Shown here: positions 63,067 to 64,000 of the stretch, one piece after another
How positions within the stretch are numbered: the first letter of the stretch is position 1
Layout of the letters: each line of letters begins with the position of its first letter
Source: Streptomyces sp. KMM 9044
GTDB lineage: Bacteria; Actinomycetota; Actinomycetes; Streptomycetales; Streptomycetaceae
Assembly (NCBI RefSeq): GCF_024701375.2
Contig: NZ_CP113910.1
Span: 434,001 to 498,000, forward strand
Reading direction: 5' to 3'
Length of the DNA stretch: 64,000 bases
Notes under the pieces: model-generated
What the model saw: the letters and a program-made list of their open reading frames with translations, nothing else
Database searches by the model: none
Told to the model about the DNA's origin: nothing
Program-made: the position numbers and the translations under genes

Positions 63067-63088
63067 ACGTCACTCAGACCAGTGACGT
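63067..63088. repeat. Short perfect inverted repeat
   Basis: ACGTCACT (63067-63074) and AGTGACGT (63081-63088) with a 6-base loop, 20 bases after the transposase stop. It could be a terminator or part of the IS end. The 137 bases from here to the membrane-protein gene end show nothing else. Confidence 0.5.
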
Positions 63089-63225
63089 GCGGAGGATGGG
63101 GCTAGACCGGCACGGCCGGTTCCGGGAGTCCGGCGGCCAGGTGGTCGAACACCGTCCGGAAGACGGCACGCGGGGTGCCGGACGCGCCTACGGGTTCCGT
63201 GCGGTCCGTACGACGGTTCATCCGT

Positions 63226-63861
63226 TCATCCGGGCGTCGTCCAGCGGGGTGCCGTCTCGGCCCAGGCCCTCTCCCATGCGGCGAGGTTGCGGCGCCGCAC
63301 GGCATGGCGGGCCGCGGCGTGGGCGGCGACGCCGGTGAGGGCGGTTCCGACGGCGGCGAGAAGGGCCCAGCCCATGCTGCGGCTGCGGATCTGCTCACGC
63401 GTCAGCGGCGGTTCGGTCACCTGGCCTGCGGCGGTCGTCCAGATGCGCACCCGGCTGTCGGCGGACAGGCCGGGTGGGACCTCGGCCCGGGTGATGGCGG
63501 TACGCCCGTCAGGAGTGGTGAAGCGGACCTCGGCGAGGTAGCGGGCGAGCTTCGCCTCGTCGGATCCGGGCTCCGGGTGGCGGGGTACGTCCTCGGTGAG
63601 GGTCGCGTCCGTCTCGTGCCGGGTCAAGGACTGGTGGCGGGCCGTGTCCCCGTAGTGGCGGTGGGCGAGATCCGCGGCGGCGACGCCGGCCACGGGCGCC
63701 ACGGCCGGCACGGCGAGCAGCAGTCCGAGGCCGATCCATGCCTGGAGAACGTCGGTCGGGCGGCGCAGGGGGTTGGGCCGCCGACGCCACCGCCGGGGAG
63801 TCGGCGGCGGGCCGAGACGGGGGCCCGGGGGCGGCTGTGCGGGAGGAAGGGGGCCCGCCAC
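63226..63861 (-). CDS. Rv1733c-like membrane protein
   Basis: A 211-residue actinobacterial protein. A basic, Pro-rich N-terminus is followed by one span (AWIGLGLLLAVPAVAPVAGVA), an outside domain of about 100 residues (VRFTTPDGRTAITRAEVPPG) and a second span (GWALLAAVGTALTGVAAHAA). This two-span layout is typical of the Rv1733c family, whose function is unknown. GTG at 63861 has GGAG about ten bases upstream. The last 139 bases of the window are very GC-rich and show no gene. Confidence 0.75.
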   Translation of the reverse strand: MAGPLPPAQPPPGPRLGPPPTPRRWRRRPNPLRRPTDVLQAWIGLGLLLAVPAVAPVAGVAAADLAHRHYGDTARHQSLTRHETDATLTEDVPRHPEPGSDEAKLARYLAEVRFTTPDGRTAITRAEVPPGLSADSRVRIWTTAAGQVTEPPLTREQIRSRSMGWALLAAVGTALTGVAAHAAARHAVRRRNLAAWERAWAETAPRWTTPG

Positions 63862-64000
63862 GGTATGACTCCTTCGGGGTGGGTGGGCAGGTGGGTGGTG
63901 TCGGGGCGCGGGATGCCGTCGTCCAGGCCGCCGTGGGACGGTTCGGGTGCACGGGTCACCGCCGCCCGGCGGGGCGGTGCCGGGCGGCGGGGCGGTGCCG

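Overview
High-GC DNA with codon use, GTG/TTG starts and gene families typical of Streptomyces or a close relative. The middle of the window (about 3.8-47.8 kb) is one large metallophore-type biosynthetic and transport locus. Both flanks are accessory DNA rich in mobile elements and decaying genes.

Left flank (1-3.7 kb): a group II intron with its reverse transcriptase sits inside a degenerate IS701-like transposase. It is followed by a frameshifted Fur-family (Zur-like) regulator.

Metallophore core. Six or seven sites resembling the 15-bp Streptomyces Zur palindrome (TGAAAATGATTTTCA) lie at the heads of transcription units. One unit, about 20.7 kb on the minus strand (26675 to 5943), encodes a yersiniabactin-like assembly line split over three proteins: carrier-Cy-A(Cys)-carrier, KS-AT-KR-carrier-Cy-TE and carrier-Cy-carrier. 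It also encodes two free-standing methyltransferases, which would replace the methyltransferase domains embedded in yersiniabactin synthetase, and a Dpp/Nik-type ABC importer. A saccharopine-dehydrogenase-like reductase and a thioredoxin-reductase-like protein (frameshifted here) diverge from another box. A second unit (42334 to 29573, minus) starts with a 37-codon peptide gene. It continues through a leader-binding E1-like protein, a hydrolase, YcaO, a SagB-type oxidoreductase, two YbtP/YbtQ-like ABC half-transporters and three PLP enzymes that look built for cysteine and sulfur handling. This is a RiPP-type locus that appears to be controlled together with the NRPS/PKS. A FecCD-type importer operon and a divergent beta-propeller gene complete the core. 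My reading is a zinc-starvation-induced metallophore (zincophore) system with an unexplained RiPP branch.

Inside the core (27.7-28.5 kb) are remains of a Zur-type cluster of zinc-free ribosomal proteins. L33 is intact, L31 is broken, a CobW-family fragment is left, and one ORF joins the start of L28 to the end of S14.

Right flank (47.8-64 kb): a decayed CsoR-rhodanese-TauE sulfur cluster comes first. Next is an ABC transporter gene split by a 7.65-kb element with three tandem tyrosine recombinases, a small coiled-coil protein, and hemerythrin and hydrolase cargo. Removing the element between two CCCCG copies restores the ABC reading frame exactly. After that come a DUF2809 gene and a PPOX gene with nonsense codons, a DoxX-like gene, a frameshifted IS1634-like transposase and an Rv1733c-like membrane protein. 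No tRNA, rRNA or CRISPR array was seen.
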